A stretch of DNA of 64,000 bases, taken from the NCBI GenBank assembly GCA_033980235.1, contig CM067072.1:14807433-14871432 (forward strand), in the 5' to 3' direction. Both the position numbers and the translations under genes were made by a program. The first letter of the stretch is position 1. Each line of letters begins with the position of its first letter. Below the pieces are notes generated by a model. That model saw nothing but the letters and a program-made list of their open reading frames with translations. It was not told where the DNA came from and made no database searches. The DNA comes from Diadema setosum (Eukaryota > Echinodermata > Echinoidea > Diadematoida > Diadematidae). Shown here piece after piece: positions 37,401 through 52,400 of this stretch.

Positions 37401-40400
37401 AACTTTAATCCACACAAACATAACACACCCCAAAAAACACATCACACTCCCTTTATGATGAGCAAGGTCTAGAGTATTAAACAGTGATAGCCCCCCTCCC
37501 CATAACATGCCTGACTCGGCCGACAGTTTGCCAACTTCGCTAAAGAGCACAACTGCGCACAAACCGACTGATAAATCGCAGTATTCCAGTGCATTAAAAG
37601 TATCATAGCTTTCATAAAATTTACACAATAGCAAAAGTTGTAATTTTTTTTTTTTCTACAACTTTGCTCTACTGCATTTCTAGCATAAACACTTAAACAC
37701 TCTTAACATAAACACTATTACAGATAGTTTCAAAAGATACTACGGCTGTGAAAAACAGAATGTTTTAGGAAAGTGTTCATGCGTTACGATTTCAGAATAA
37801 TGTGGCACACAGGGGGCTTAAACTTTGGCACACGAAGAGTTAACCCATTCCTTATGGGAACCTTGTAATCAAGCTCCCGTGGCATCAACCCATATATGAG
37901 AACCTGGTATACCAGTCTCCCAAAATGTAGACAAGAGTGTCAACATTCTTGGCCTACATTCAAGTTTGTATGTGTTATGCTGGCCAGGGAAAATTACTTC
38001 TATCAGTATCTGTTCTTTTGTGTATCAAAATTGTGTGAGTTCTTGGTCTACACAAAATTTACTCTTTTCCAATGCAGTAGTATGCTTGTTCTGCTATAAG
38101 ACTTGTACGAAGACGTATACAGCCATCAAGGCTGAGCTCACTAGATTTTGACTTTCGCTGACCCAATTCGGGTGTTCTTATAGAGAATAACAAAAGAATT
38201 TGTGAGCCCATCAGCGCATACTCTATTCTGCACTGTTCGATGGCACATGCAGTTGACCGTGAAAAGAGATACATGCAACGCTCGACTGCTTTTGCATAGG
38301 CTGATATACCAATCTGTCTGTTCTCTGTTGATGGGCAAAAAGAATCTCGTTTGGGGGCATTGAAGGCTCTCAGAGGGTCTAGGGCAATTACCCCCTGGGC
38401 AATTACCCCCAACCCTTCCCCTGACCTTAATCCTGAACCTAATCCTAAACCAAACTCTATATCCTAACCCTAACTCTAATCTTTACTTTAACCTTATCAC
38501 TAAGTAGTATTCAGCGGGGGGGGGGGGGGGGGGGGGGGTAATTGCCTTGATACGCTCTCAGAGAATTGTGGGAGGAATAGGTTAAGAAGATGAGACTCCT
38601 CTGCCTGTCTTTGTACATGTGGGGGTTTTGGGGTGTTTTTTTTTAATCCCTCTCTCTACATAGAATTACAGGGAGATTATACTTTATAGCGAGACTAGAC
38701 AATATTTGGTTTACAATGAGAATCATACCTGATTTACATACTAGACCTCATCAAGTATTCTCTTCTCAGAATCCGTCTCTTTGGATCATGCAGACGTCTC
38801 ACACAACTTTCCACAAAACTTGGTAAGTCTTACAGAAATAATGGCTATCACTGGAATAATTATGAGCACTATTTTTCAATGAATATGCTAACCTGACTAA
38901 AATTTCTTTGGCTGGGTATTACAAGAATTAGCGGCTTCCTCTGGATAATCATATAATATGCTATCTAGTTTGTTAGAGGGATAGTGGTTCCTCCTACAAA
39001 TGATGTACTAAATGTTGAGGTTCTTCACCACTTCTCATACTCTAGGTAGCCATATGATTGAGGTTGGGATACATAAAGCTAATATAGAATGTGTTACGTC
39101 TCTAGTAATATCATGGACTTAAATTTGTGCATTATTTGTTTTATAAAATGGGTCTATAATATCAGCTCTAGTAAATCTTTGCATTGCAAAACAATGGGGC
39201 TGGTCTGTGACAGGTCGTGCAGATGACATTGTGTTCTTAGCAGTTTTTTCTAGAACACCTTTTTTGTAATAGTAATTCAGCTCCACTCTTGTTGTTGTAA
39301 AGTTTTACATTCTCTTTTTTGTCCAATTCATTGCACACACTCATGGGTCACAGTCTGAAGCACTTGAATAGACCTATACTTCAGGGCCACTTTCCTCAAT
39401 ACACACTTTTCCAAAGTGTGTGCTTTCTTTCCATTATTTAGATAGGTTATGAGATTCCATTTAAACGGAGTTATACGCCACTTTAAAGCTCAAAGTTTGC
39501 TCTTTCAGAATCTGACCTCACCTAAAAATCAACATCTGGTGACTTTTTGTTTGGTTTGTGATGCAGGGTCACATATATAGCTGCACAAAGCAATCAGTAA
39601 CCTGCCACAGGATGCATGCAGTACAAATACGCTTTTTTGGTGTTCACTTTTTGCACTCCTGTGCAACAGCAAAATAATAAGTAGAGCACACAACTCATTG
39701 CAACACTTCTCCTTGGCTACATTCTTTAACTCGTTTTATAACTGAGCATCTTATCCCACTGACTTGCTACCTCGTCAGTCTGCCTAGTTAGAAAGTGATG
39801 TGATGTATATCCATGCCCATCAAACACTGGCAGCAGAATGGTAGTGGTCAGCAACTATGTTTTGTACATGCCAACAGGCCCTGTTTCATATCAAAGCTGT
39901 TTGAAAAGTTACGCACGACTTTATGAATGACCGGAATATGAAGTGCCAATATGTGTGCCCATTTTTTTTCCCCCTTGCGTTTTAACAAAGTACGACTGTA
40001 CGTCAATATTTCATCTACACTGGGGCAAAAAATCATGATCATCTGAAAATTTCAACTTTAGCTATTGAAATTAACAACAATAAGGAACCCACTTCGCTTG
40101 CCATATTCAAGTTGTTCATTAAAGTCGTGTACAACTTTACAAACAGCCTTATGAAACAGGGTTCTGGAGTGACAGTTGTTGCAGCTGGGACTCACCTGTC
40201 GTCCGGCGAGACAGATCTGTGTCTGTGATGGTGGCGGTCATCTCTGTCATGGTGATAGTTGCGTCCTGAGGAGGAGAGAAGAGAAAGCTCGTTTATGAAA
40301 TACTGACCGATACTGGCAAAAAACATCTCACTCACTGGTGGTACACAGGTTGCAGGTCAAGGAAGGTAACCAGCTACTTAAATCATACACTGGTATCAGC

Positions 40401-43400
40401 ACATAACAAGCACGACGGATTTCAATTCTACTGGACCACATGTTTATGAACTGATTACATTGGCTTGCAACCATGTCTAGCCCCATCAAAACACCTGGAT
40501 AGGAGTCTATGCCGTGACAATCATTACCGGTTCCATGACATTTGCTCCTGCGATGACTGCTCCCATGAAATATCTGCACACTGAAAGCCAAACATAAAGC
40601 CTACCCACAAACATATCCCTAACCCTAATCCTAATCCTCACATCAAACTAAACCTAAAATCCTATCACGACCCTAACCCTATTTAATATACCCCTTGGAG
40701 AAAAAAAGACTGAGGTAAAAAATAATAAACACACCTATTTGAACACAATGTAAATGACACTTTGAGGTGGAGTTTTTGACGATGCTAAGACAATTACCCT
40801 CCAAACACTACTGAATGGCCCTAGCTACAGTGTACCTCCACGACAATTACTCCTGTGGCAACTACGTACTCCAATGGACCTATTTATCGCGTGGGGGGGG
40901 GGGGGGGGATGTAGGTAATTGTCAATTATCCTTAGGGATAATTATCCCTAGTGGTAATTGGCCTGGGGATAGTTGTCTGGGGGTAATTGTCTGGAGGGGG
41001 AGAAGGGTAGTTGTCTGGAAAATGGTCATGAGTTGGTTGAGCTCAAAAATATAAGAGTCTACCACTAGTCATTACTGAGTCCACTGGTACCTGGTAAACA
41101 AGGAAAAGTAGAAATTACGCGGTGCGTAACATATGTCCCCGCCGGAAGTAGCATTTTGTAACAAAATGTACAATATAGGTAAAAAATCAAGGTCAAAGGT
41201 CAAAGAAGTCAAAGGTCAAAATTCTGTGTAGAAGTTTTGAAGCCCTCACCTAGTGCTATCACATAAAGCAAACGGAATCGAAATCGGGTTAGAAATGGCG
41301 AAGGAGTAGCATTCTGTAGCAAAATGCACAATATAGGTCAAAAATCAAGGTCAAAGGTCAAAGAAGTCAAAGGTCAAAATTCTGTGTAGAAGTTTTGAAG
41401 CCCTCACCTAGTGCCATCATATAAAGCAAACGGAATTGAAATCGGGTTAAAAATGGCGAAGGAGTAGCATTTCGTAGCAAAATGTACAATATAGGTCAAA
41501 AATCAAGGTCAAAGGTCAAAGAAGTCAAAGGTCAAAATTCTGTGTAGAAGTTTTAAAGCCCTCACCTAGTGCCATCACATAAAGCAAACGGAATCGAAAT
41601 CGGGTTAGAAATGGCGAAGGAGTAGCATTTTGTAGCAAAATGTACAATATAGGTCAAAAAATCAAGGTCAAAGGTCAAAGAAGTCAAAGGTCAAAATTCT
41701 GTGTAGAAGTTTTGAAGCCCTCACCTAGTGCCATCACATAAAGCAAACGGAATCGAAATCGGGTTAGAAATGGCGAAGGAGTAGCATTTTGTAGCAAAAT
41801 GTACAATATAGGTCAAAGGTCAAGGTCAAAGGTCAAAACTGAAATTCTGTGTAGAAGTTTCAAAGCTCCCATGTAGTGCTATCATATAAAGCAAACAGAA
41901 TCAAAATTGGCTCATAAATGACAGAGAAGTACCAAATTGAAGATTTTGATCACACACGGACGCACACACGGACACACACACGTACGGAGCCCGTTTCATA
42001 GTCCCCTGCTCGAACTCGTTCGGCGGGGACAATAAGACTCTGTACTTGAGCATACTGCATGGGGTCCCGCATTCAATTCCAGACCAATGAATATGTTCTT
42101 TAATATCCAGCCATTCAATCCTGGGGAATTTTGCTGCAAAGATTATCATCTTGTAATCACTAAGTTAGCACCTCCGAATTTCTAGGCATATCTTATATAC
42201 ATTTAAAAAAGAAAAGAAAAGAAGGTAAGCTGGGACTGGTCAAATTGTTGATTCAGAATCAGCACAAAATCAGAAAGATTCTTATTTAAGTTTCTACTGT
42301 TTGAAAAAGAAACAGGAAATCAATCTTCTTAAATCTATGCTTCACATTGAAAAATCCTTCATAAATCTTGCAATTAACAGGCATTTGAAACACCTGTAAT
42401 TGAAACAAACACTCATATTTGAGTAAGAAAAAGGGCTTACACTACTGACATGTGATTTCTGGGTCTTGATGGGTCACTAGGATTTTTTTTTCCTTGCCAA
42501 GATGCCCTTGTCAACTCAAATATAAAAATGGGCACCTGGCAATACGTTATGATAATAAATGCTGGGCTCCAAGACTTTTGCACAAGAAGCAACTCTGACA
42601 TCTATACTATACATCTATTTCATAAACTTAATTATGCAGATAATGCAGATAATATTTAAAATATATCGTGGTTGTAAAATCGAACCAGCCAGAGAAATCC
42701 ACACTCTCCTGATGCTGCAATTATTCACATGATATCCGTATTGAAAGCAAACTTTGGAGTTTGTGACCTTTTGATCGCACCACACAGTGCAGTCAAAAAG
42801 TCACCTTTCTCCTGTACATGGAAGCATAATATCACCACAGGGGCAGTTACTCTGATGATTAGCCATCTCTTCTAAGCCCTCTATCCCCCAGTGCTCGCAA
42901 AATTAGTGTGAATTATATTCAGCCTTTTGGAAAGCAATTTTCATACAACCGTCTGCATTATTATTTTTCTGCCGATGATTGAGGGATGCATTTCTGAAAG
43001 GGGTATTAGATTTTATACAACACCTAATTAGAATGTAGCTATCCGATTGCACATCAGGTGACATTTAGTTCAAAGTTCCATCGTATGCTGTGGCTGTCAG
43101 TCGTGCAATTTTGTTTTGAACAAAAATGGATAGCGCATGACTGACGTCACCCATTTCCATTGACTCCCGTGTTCAACTCAAGATTGACTTTAAGTTTTTG
43201 TGCCATCGCATGGCTCTGATGTCACAATAAACAAACATTTGCCCTTCACACTCAACTATTACAAGCCAGCTTACAAGCACATACTTTTGTCACTCTTTTT
43301 TGTAAACGAACTTCAAGGGATCGACTTTGCACACGTATGTACACGGTGACTGTGACTGTGCAGCTACTCATTTGCCCTTAACGGAAAATAGCTGCCATTT

Positions 43401-46400
43401 CTGTGCTAAATTCAAGAATCTGTGTGGACCACATCTGTTCACGTTTGACGTGTTGTATAAAACAAATAATGTATGGTCTTTACTTGCGCAATGGAACAAG
43501 ATTTTGCACTCTGTGAAAGATGAGGCGCACTATTCGCCTCGTTGAATAGAGTGCCTCTATCTTTCACCTCCTGCGAAATCTTGTACCATCGCACTCGTGA
43601 CCATTCCCTATTTGTATAATGTAACATTAAAGATCTTGGAGGCCTACCTGGAGAGCGGTGTCTACGATCCCTCTCCCTGGACCTGCTCCTGGCTCTGTCC
43701 CTCCTGGGGCTGCGGCTCCTCCTCCTCTCTCTCCTCGGTGATGGACTCCGTCTCCTTGGGGACGGACTTCTTCTCCTGCAGGGGGGGGGGGGGGGGTACA
43801 ACATCAAAACTTAGCCATGGAATATGACACAGATTTAAATTGGTGTTCATTTGACATTTGGCATGCATTGAGCATTAAACTTTTGTAATAGAATCATGGG
43901 GAGGATTTACATAAACAGGAAAAAATAATGCCTCTGGCACCCTTTGGGCGGAGGCATAAAAAAAGATTTCTGCAATTACTGTGGCAGGGTAATTATCACT
44001 TTTAATGCCAACCATCACACTGGGGACTGCCTTTGTATTTTGAATGACATTGTTTCTCTGCGTTTATCCACTATGACTACCAGTCTTATGGAGTAGAAGC
44101 CACTCACTGAGCTTTCCTTTTTTGGTTCTTTTTTTTTTTTTCATAATGAAAAGTGTAATTTGTTGGCTTTTGATCCCATGTAAATTGTCAAAGCCAGACT
44201 TTAACATGACAGACTTACAAGTTTACTATGACATGGGAAATTCACTTCAGAAGAGTCTACCAAGTTAATATCAGTCCTCACAAAGCTCTCTGAAGTAAAT
44301 GGCTTTGGAAATGAATTACAGAACCAAAGATTTGCCATGTCATGTTCTGAGGCTAAGTCAAGCTTGTCCAAACAAAAGACTAAGATGAGATTGCCATATT
44401 TTTATTTCATTTTCTAAAACATTTTTTTTTTTCATTACTTATTTCAAACACTGTGTTGATTTATATTCATATAATATTCACTGCCATCTATTTCAATACA
44501 GACTATTTTCTTCACAAAGCTAGAGGGCGCACTTCCTCTTAAGAGATTACACTGCCAACTACTGCACATCTCGTATGGCTGATTATGACTTGAAACTTAG
44601 ACTGCTCACAGATTCCATCATAGCTTTTGCATGAGTAGTATAACTTCCCTCTAACCTTCAACACTTTACACAAATCGTTTGGGACGAACATGACAAGACT
44701 GAAATAATTAGCAAGAAACCTTAATCAACAGATTCTAGGACTGTTTAAATGAACTATGAAAGATATTAAAAAAAAAAACAACATAACAAAATGCAAATAT
44801 TCTTAACATGATCCCTAAACAAAACATGGAAAGAAAGGAAGACTTGATGCAGGTGATTTTTTTTTTTTTTTTTTGGTCGCAGAAACTACTGATGGCAGTC
44901 CATACCTTCTGGGTGATCTGCTTCTACTCCTTCGATAGCGAGGAGAAGGACTCCTGCGTGCTCTGTCGTAGTCGTGATATGAGCCTCTGTGTCGCTCCGG
45001 GGATCTCTGAATATCCTAAAATGTGGAAAATTATGAAAGGGTAAGAGCGATAAGTGCAACTGGGGAGCCAACAGATTTTATGATCAACACAAGAGGAATT
45101 GGCCTCTATTGTTCTATATGAGACTTTGCATTTAAGAGGGAGCTGACTATGAACTTTCAATTCAAGATGGATTTGAAAAAAAGATTCTCAACTTTAAAAA
45201 GATTTATAACTCAATGGTATTAGATGTCCCAAAATGGGCAAAATAAGGGATAAAAGTACCCCACCTCAAGGAACGCTACTTTGTAGAAAAATAGCTTTGA
45301 ATTTATGTGTCTTGGAACATGTACTGATCACCCTTTATTGCCCATTCTTCTTCTTCAAACAATGTTGTTTCCACTGACGGGGAAAAGGGATACCGATGTT
45401 ACCATGACAACTTACTGGCATTTCCATCTCGCCTTCACTTGACTCCTCCTCCATGTCATCCAAATCTTCCTCCAGGGGACTCACCTTGGGGGAGAAAAAG
45501 AAAGAAGAAGATATTTGTCAGGGATTAAAAACATTCAATGTCTGCTTTAAGACTGAATTCTCTCTATGTTTGTCGTGTGAAGCATTAATCTCTCTCCTCA
45601 ATTATTATGTTTCTTTCAAAGGGATACAAAGATTCCAAATGGAACATAGAGATGAAAGACAAAGGATGGTGATAGGGGAAAACAAATGGGAATCAACTTA
45701 AAGAACCTATGCAATGCAAATGCATGTTGACTTGTGTTGATTTATAATACCCTGATTATCCCTAATCTTGCCAAAAGATAGTTGAAATGTGTCACACATT
45801 CTGAAATAAGTTTCCAACCTTTTTTTTTCTTATCAAAGATTATTTGGATACATCCCCTCAAAATTTCAAAACCAAGATTTTGCTGACTACATCATCTGTC
45901 AATAGCTGCTAAGGTAATGATGTGATTAACAAAAGACATTGAGATGCACCTTCCCCTATACTGAGCATAACTTTCATGTTTCCATGTAATTACTATAATC
46001 AACAGAAGTCATGGCAAACTACAGTGGATAACCTAAGGGATATGCCAAACATGGACCATGTCAATATCAAACATTATTCCAGCTTTTGTAAATCACAATG
46101 AAAACACTGTACAAGCTGGTCAATGACAAAGCTTGGTCAGGGGCTGTTGAAACAGTCTTTCTTCCCAGCACAGAATCACAATAAAATACATCCTCTCACC
46201 CGAGGTTCCAGCTGTTCCGTCTCCTCCAGGACATGTCTCTTCTGCACACGAGGCAAGATGATGTCACAGACCCGTTCCTCGTGGAGCAGCTCGTCGATGA
46301 ATTCGTCGACATGGGACAGATAAAATGCTAGGCCGCGCAGGAATCAGACACACAGAGATAGAGCAAGATAAAGGGATGGAAATATTTGTAAATGAAGCCA

Positions 46401-49400
46401 TAAAAATGATAAGAACTTTGGTTTTGTTTTGTTTTGTTTTGGAAGCATCTACTGATTGCCCAACAATGTCACCATCACAAGACACTTTTCAAGAAGCTCT
46501 TTGGCTAGACACACTATTGTTTTCCCCCAACACACATTTTGTGATGTCTTCACTTTGGTGTTAGATCTTGGCCCCATTTTATCAAAAGATATAATTGATT
46601 ATAAATTTCCTTATCACACAGGCTGCCATAGACTTACGATAGAAATCAACTATATCATCAATCATCAATTCTAACTCTTCATACAACAGGGCCTTGGTGT
46701 GACATAAATTCTCAATACATTGTAAGTCCAATTCCCAAATCAGGAAGGACTTGATTTTTCTTTATCAGGATGTGGAAAGACACAAAATTTTTCAGAAAAC
46801 CTCTGGCAGAAACAGGGATATTTTGGCAGCGCTGTGTTATGAGTGCATCATTATCTACAGAAGGACATACTGTAAACAAACAAACAAACAAACAACATGA
46901 TGAACACCACACCAGATAACACATGTTCTTCATTGCTCAATAACATCATACAAGATTTGTGCTCTACTGTAATTCCAGCACATCCTAATATTACTACTTC
47001 CACCAAGGAACTGGGAGGTTAACCCAAAAAGGGGGGGGGGGGGGGGGGGCGGAATCTGCCCCCCCGGTCTGAGCATATCCAAAAAAGCCCGGCCCCTTTA
47101 GGGTTAACCTCCCAGTTCCTTGGTGGAAGGAACTGGGGGGGGGGGGGGCAGATTCCGCACCCCCCCCCCACCCCCCTGAGATCTCGGCCATCGGTGGTGC
47201 GATCGCGATGAAATTTTGCATGCGTGAGACCCGCGTCATAATCTACAAGATTGTGTTATAAGATTTTTTGAACAATCAATTTCTAATTTTAATTAATTAA
47301 TTATGCAAATTATGCTCAAGGTGATATTTTAGCTTAATTAAAAAGCATTTGAGAGTCTAATTTTTGATCTGTAAATCTGTTTTAGCATATTTAACAATTA
47401 TTAAATCACAAAAACTTCCAAAAACTCATTTCAATTCTTATGTATTTTATTGTTTTCAGAATTTCTTATGTATTTCTTTGTTTTTCAACTTTTGTTTTTT
47501 TTTGTTTATTCATTGGAAATTGTCACTGACCACTTTTCTACCATAATTAGCACAAAATTAATCAATGAAAGTGATTAATTGTAAAAATAATCAGGTTTTT
47601 ATGCCTTTCATGACAGAGCACTGTTTTCCATAGGAAATGTACACAAAATCACAAAATTGTGCCCGTTTTGGAGCGACATTCCGTTACAAAAATGGGCGTG
47701 GCTCCGCAAAAGTATGCGCGGACGTTGCAAATTTGGTCTCAAAAGTTGTGCGAGACTTGAACGAAGAAAGTCAAGAAGCCTCGCGATGAGGCCTTCTCGC
47801 GTTACAGAATTATAGCGCGAAACGTCGAGGGGGGGGGGGGGTTCCCCCCCCCCCCCCCCCCCCCCCCCGGCCCTTTTAGGGTTAAGTGATCATCAGCATT
47901 GGTTTGTCTGTTTGCAAAATAACTCAAAAAGTTGTGTACGGATTAAAATGAAACTTTCATAAAAAGTCAACATTGACACAAGGAATACCTCATTCAACTT
48001 TGGTAGTGATCCGGGAATTTTCATGGATTTTTGAAGGATTTTTTCATCTTTTGGCATATAAGGTCAACAAATTTGGGGTTCAAGCTGTGCGTAATGGAGG
48101 TTTACATACACGCACTAAAAAGCCTGTGCCCTGTTCGGGCAAGGCGCAATGCAATTCATTCCATTTTGGGAAATTGCATGCGTGTAGGGGTGAAGTGAGT
48201 TGCTGGCTTGGTGGAGGTCTGTGCTCTCTTGAGTGCTTTTCTAGTATTCATTTCAACTTCACTGAGCTTACCTCCTTCCTTATCCTGTCTTCTGACTTTC
48301 CTGTAGTCATTGTATAGTGGCTCCAGGTACTTGTATACATCTAGGCTATCCCCTATCAGCCTCATGTATGTGGCTCCAAGGCAGCGGACATATCTGACAA
48401 ACCAAACAAACATGAACGCAAATGAAATGGAGGGATTGAAAAAAAAAAGCAAACAGGTTTCATAAATCATTTATTTGATTCCTTTCTGTTACTTACATCT
48501 GAAGTCTAACTGGAAATGGAATGGAATTTTGCTTTAAAGTTGAACAGAGCAAAGTTTGCACACATCTTCAGTTGCAGATTAAAAAAAAAAAATAGAAATA
48601 TACAACAAAACATTACTACAAAGACTCTTTTAATACCAAGCAGAGAGGTGTAAGTTGACTTACTTGAAGTCCTCATTCTTGATGAACTCTATAATGATGT
48701 CTTTCTCAGGTTGGATCTGCAGCATCTTCAAGAGAAGGCAGAGGAATGGAGAGGGTTTGATGTTCCCGCCGTAAGTTCCACCGACGTAACGTAGCTCCAT
48801 GGCTTTGTCTACCAGTAACTCGGCTGTGAAATGCAAAATAGAGATAGCTGCATGTCATTTTTTTTTTTTAAGTAAAAATCATATCAAATATTGAAGGACC
48901 TCCCGCATCACCTCTCTCCAAAAATCCAGACAAGAAACTAGATGTAAATTTAATATCTTTTTTCACTTGGCCTAAAAAATTAACAGAGCCTGTCATGTCT
49001 AAACAGAAAAATCTTTCTGACCAGATGAGTTTTTTATCTTTTTTTTTTTTAACTTTTATCTTCACGGCCCTCCTCCATATTATTCAGGACAGGATTCCAT
49101 GAAGCCAGACGTAGTCTTCACAGAACATATCCCCAATGACAAGATACAGACCAATCTTTCGGTCAAGTCACGTCAGCCTAGCTAGACCGGTGCAGTGGCC
49201 CTAGTAGCTGGTAGTCTGACCACCATTTTTTTTACACTTACAGGCGTAGGTTCCTATAATCATAAAGCCAACAGCACTGTCAGCCTACAGCTACAGGATC
49301 CATCGGCAACGGGGATGATCATGATGCAAGATCGGGAGCAAGTAAGTACATACAACCTGTACATGTTGGCTAGCAACTAAAGTTCTCAGCACTTGTATCA

Positions 49401-52400
49401 CCTTTGCTCCGCTCAGCTGCATGCCAAGATAAACTCTGACTTGTTTCATGGTGTTTGAACTTTCTAATTTCTCTCTCTTATCTTCATGCTTTCACCTATA
49501 CCAGTGCACCTTGAGCATTCTCTTTAAAGGAAAGGGCGCAATATATGTAATTGTAATTATCATTATTAGGGTGTCTATTAATATCATTATTTTTATTACT
49601 ATTATCATTATCATTATTACAGTAAACCTCACTTTAATCGACAGAGTAGATCAGTCCTGATTTTTGCCTTTGTTGTTCCTTGAAAATTTCTTCAGCTTGG
49701 TGCAGTGTAAACTGAAGGATTGTTGCAAATGTCCAAAAATCTCATCATTTCATCTCTTCATATATTTAGTACTGCACTAAGAGCAGTACTGAAGATTTCT
49801 TACTGTACCCACGAATTACCTCAAAATATGCAAACTTTATTTTTCCGCAGGTCGAATGGAACAAAGTTATAATATATAGGTATAGTATTACCGGACAGCT
49901 TGGCAATTCTGGACGCACACATTTTTGCGTACTAATGACATTGAATACACACGAAACTTCGTAGACTAGCCTCAGCTCACAGAGCAATGTACATGTATGG
50001 ATCAAAATCACCAAAAACGTGACACAAAAATGTAAAAACGCTAAGAAATTGCCATTTTACCTCAGATTTAGAAGATGTCAATTTAACACATGATTTTATT
50101 GTGTGAACTATTAGAAATGTTCAAGTTAAACATTTTACCATAAAATGTGAAATTTGAGCCTCACATAATTTGCCGGTTTTTCTTTGTCGTCCGCTTGGTA
50201 AGAACGTGTATGGTGAATTGTGGGTATAAATTGTGATTCTAGTGTAAGGACAAGGTGCAAAAGACGTTGATTATTCCATTACGAAAATTGCTTCCGGAAT
50301 TATAATGCGATTTTACAGACCCAAAAAGACAGCTTTTTGAAGAGGGGTAGGATATCTGAAGTCTATTTTCCAAGAATTGGAGCCGAATTCGTAATTTTCA
50401 GGACTTTGTGAATAACTGGTGCTATTTTTGGCCAAAATTTCATCCTCTACCGAGTACGAAATTCAGAGCTACGGGGGAAAAAAAAAAGCGTCCGGTGATA
50501 CGATCAACTCTCCTATCAGTCGCAGTTGAGGGTTACGTTGCTGTCCATAATACATTTATAATTGATAACATACATGCGTAGACCCTCTAATAGGCTCTAA
50601 TAAGTCTTAAGTCATTTCAAGCGACATGACCTACATGTATCGTTTGTAGCTAGGGCCTACCTTACTGCCACCAACCCCATACGCATAGTGTAATGGGGCT
50701 GAGGACTGCAGCATTCAGGATTATGACTGGGTAGTATTGCGGACAAATATCAACTTAAAATAGAAAAATTTCTTCAATTTAAAGACTTACCAGTGAAGGT
50801 GAAGCATTGACAACAGGGTTCGTGCAATGTTTGGTTCTGTCAATACTACTGTACAGTAATACTAATAGTCCCTTTCTGTTCGAATTGATGACTTAACGTG
50901 ACTCGGTCGAGAGGAACCTTGGAGAGCTACACTGAATTCGTCGCCGGTCACACGAACTGACGAATCACTCGATTTTGGGTCAAATTTTCGATTTTGAGAT
51001 TTTCAATCATTTCGATAGTAGACATTCCATACTACATATTCTGAAATTCTCAGTGTGTAATTCCGTGTAATTTTTACATAGTTATCACTTTTGTAGACGT
51101 ATGTAATTCCATTTGTGAAAATTATTTGTTTTCCCCATAGACACGTGTGTTAAACAATCAGGCGATTCGACGGTTCGGTGACCGCGCGTACTACATTTGT
51201 AGTACGCGCGGTCACCGAACCAACGAATCAGTGCGCATTGACTTGCGTGTAGTTTTTGAGATTCAACAGTTCATTGACCGCGCGCACAGTGCGCGTACTA
51301 TGTAATACATGTGTTGACAATGACAACGCTCAATGTACATGTACATATGGACACACATGGAAAATGACGTTCTTTGCAGACCGAAAATACATGCATGCAG
51401 CTCTTTGACGATTTCCCGCTTATTTGTTAACAATACAATTCGATAAAAACTTCACAAGTTAGGGCAAGAATTGAAGTCTGATGTACTACAAAAATAATTG
51501 GAAATTATAGACATGAAAGTGTAGCAAACCATAAGTCAAAAATGGGTTAACTTCGAACGCGATTTTCTCGAATTGTCATTCTTACGCAAACCCTGAGGGA
51601 TTCATCGGTTCGTGTGACCGGCGACGAATTGACGGCCAGCGCATGCACACAAATTTCAAATCCATTGACTGGATAAGATGTCTGTGTGCGCATGCGCTGG
51701 CCGTTAATTCAGTGTAGCTCTCCCACATTCCTCTCGACCGAGTCACATTAAGTCATCAATTCGAACAGAAGGGACTAACGTTAGAAATTGAGAACCAAAC
51801 GTTGGACGAACCCTCCTGTTCAGTGTTATCAATACTTCAACTTCACTGGCAAGTCTTCAAATTGAAGAAATTTTTCGATTATAAGTTGATATTTGTCCGC
51901 GAAACTACCCAGTCTTGATCCTGAATGCTACAGTCCCGCGTCCGCAGCCTCATTACGCTATGTCATGTGATAGGATGTGTATGGCCTAGGCTATGTAGAT
52001 GGGGCTGGTCGCAGTAAGGGCCTCTAGGTGAGTAATTTACTCCACAGTCTACACATGGGATAACTACACGCAGCCGCTGTCGCGAAGCGACGCGGCTGCA
52101 CCTGTATTCCTTCGCAGACGTTGTCATTTTTCAGTGTGGTTGTGCGACTCCTTCATGAATATCTTTAATAATCATCGAAACCTAAAATACAAGGAATTAT
52201 CGTAATCTATGATAATCATTCAATAATCGGTATGCGATTTTTTGTTTAATTACGTCAAAAACTCACCAAAATCTGTGGCTGAAATCAGGTCTGTAAATGT
52301 CCTTATTGCTTCACTCCTCATCTGCGTGTTATTTGAATGGCATTCACTCTCGTATACTACAGTACAACGTACAACGTAGGTAGTCGGAGAGCTAGAGGGC

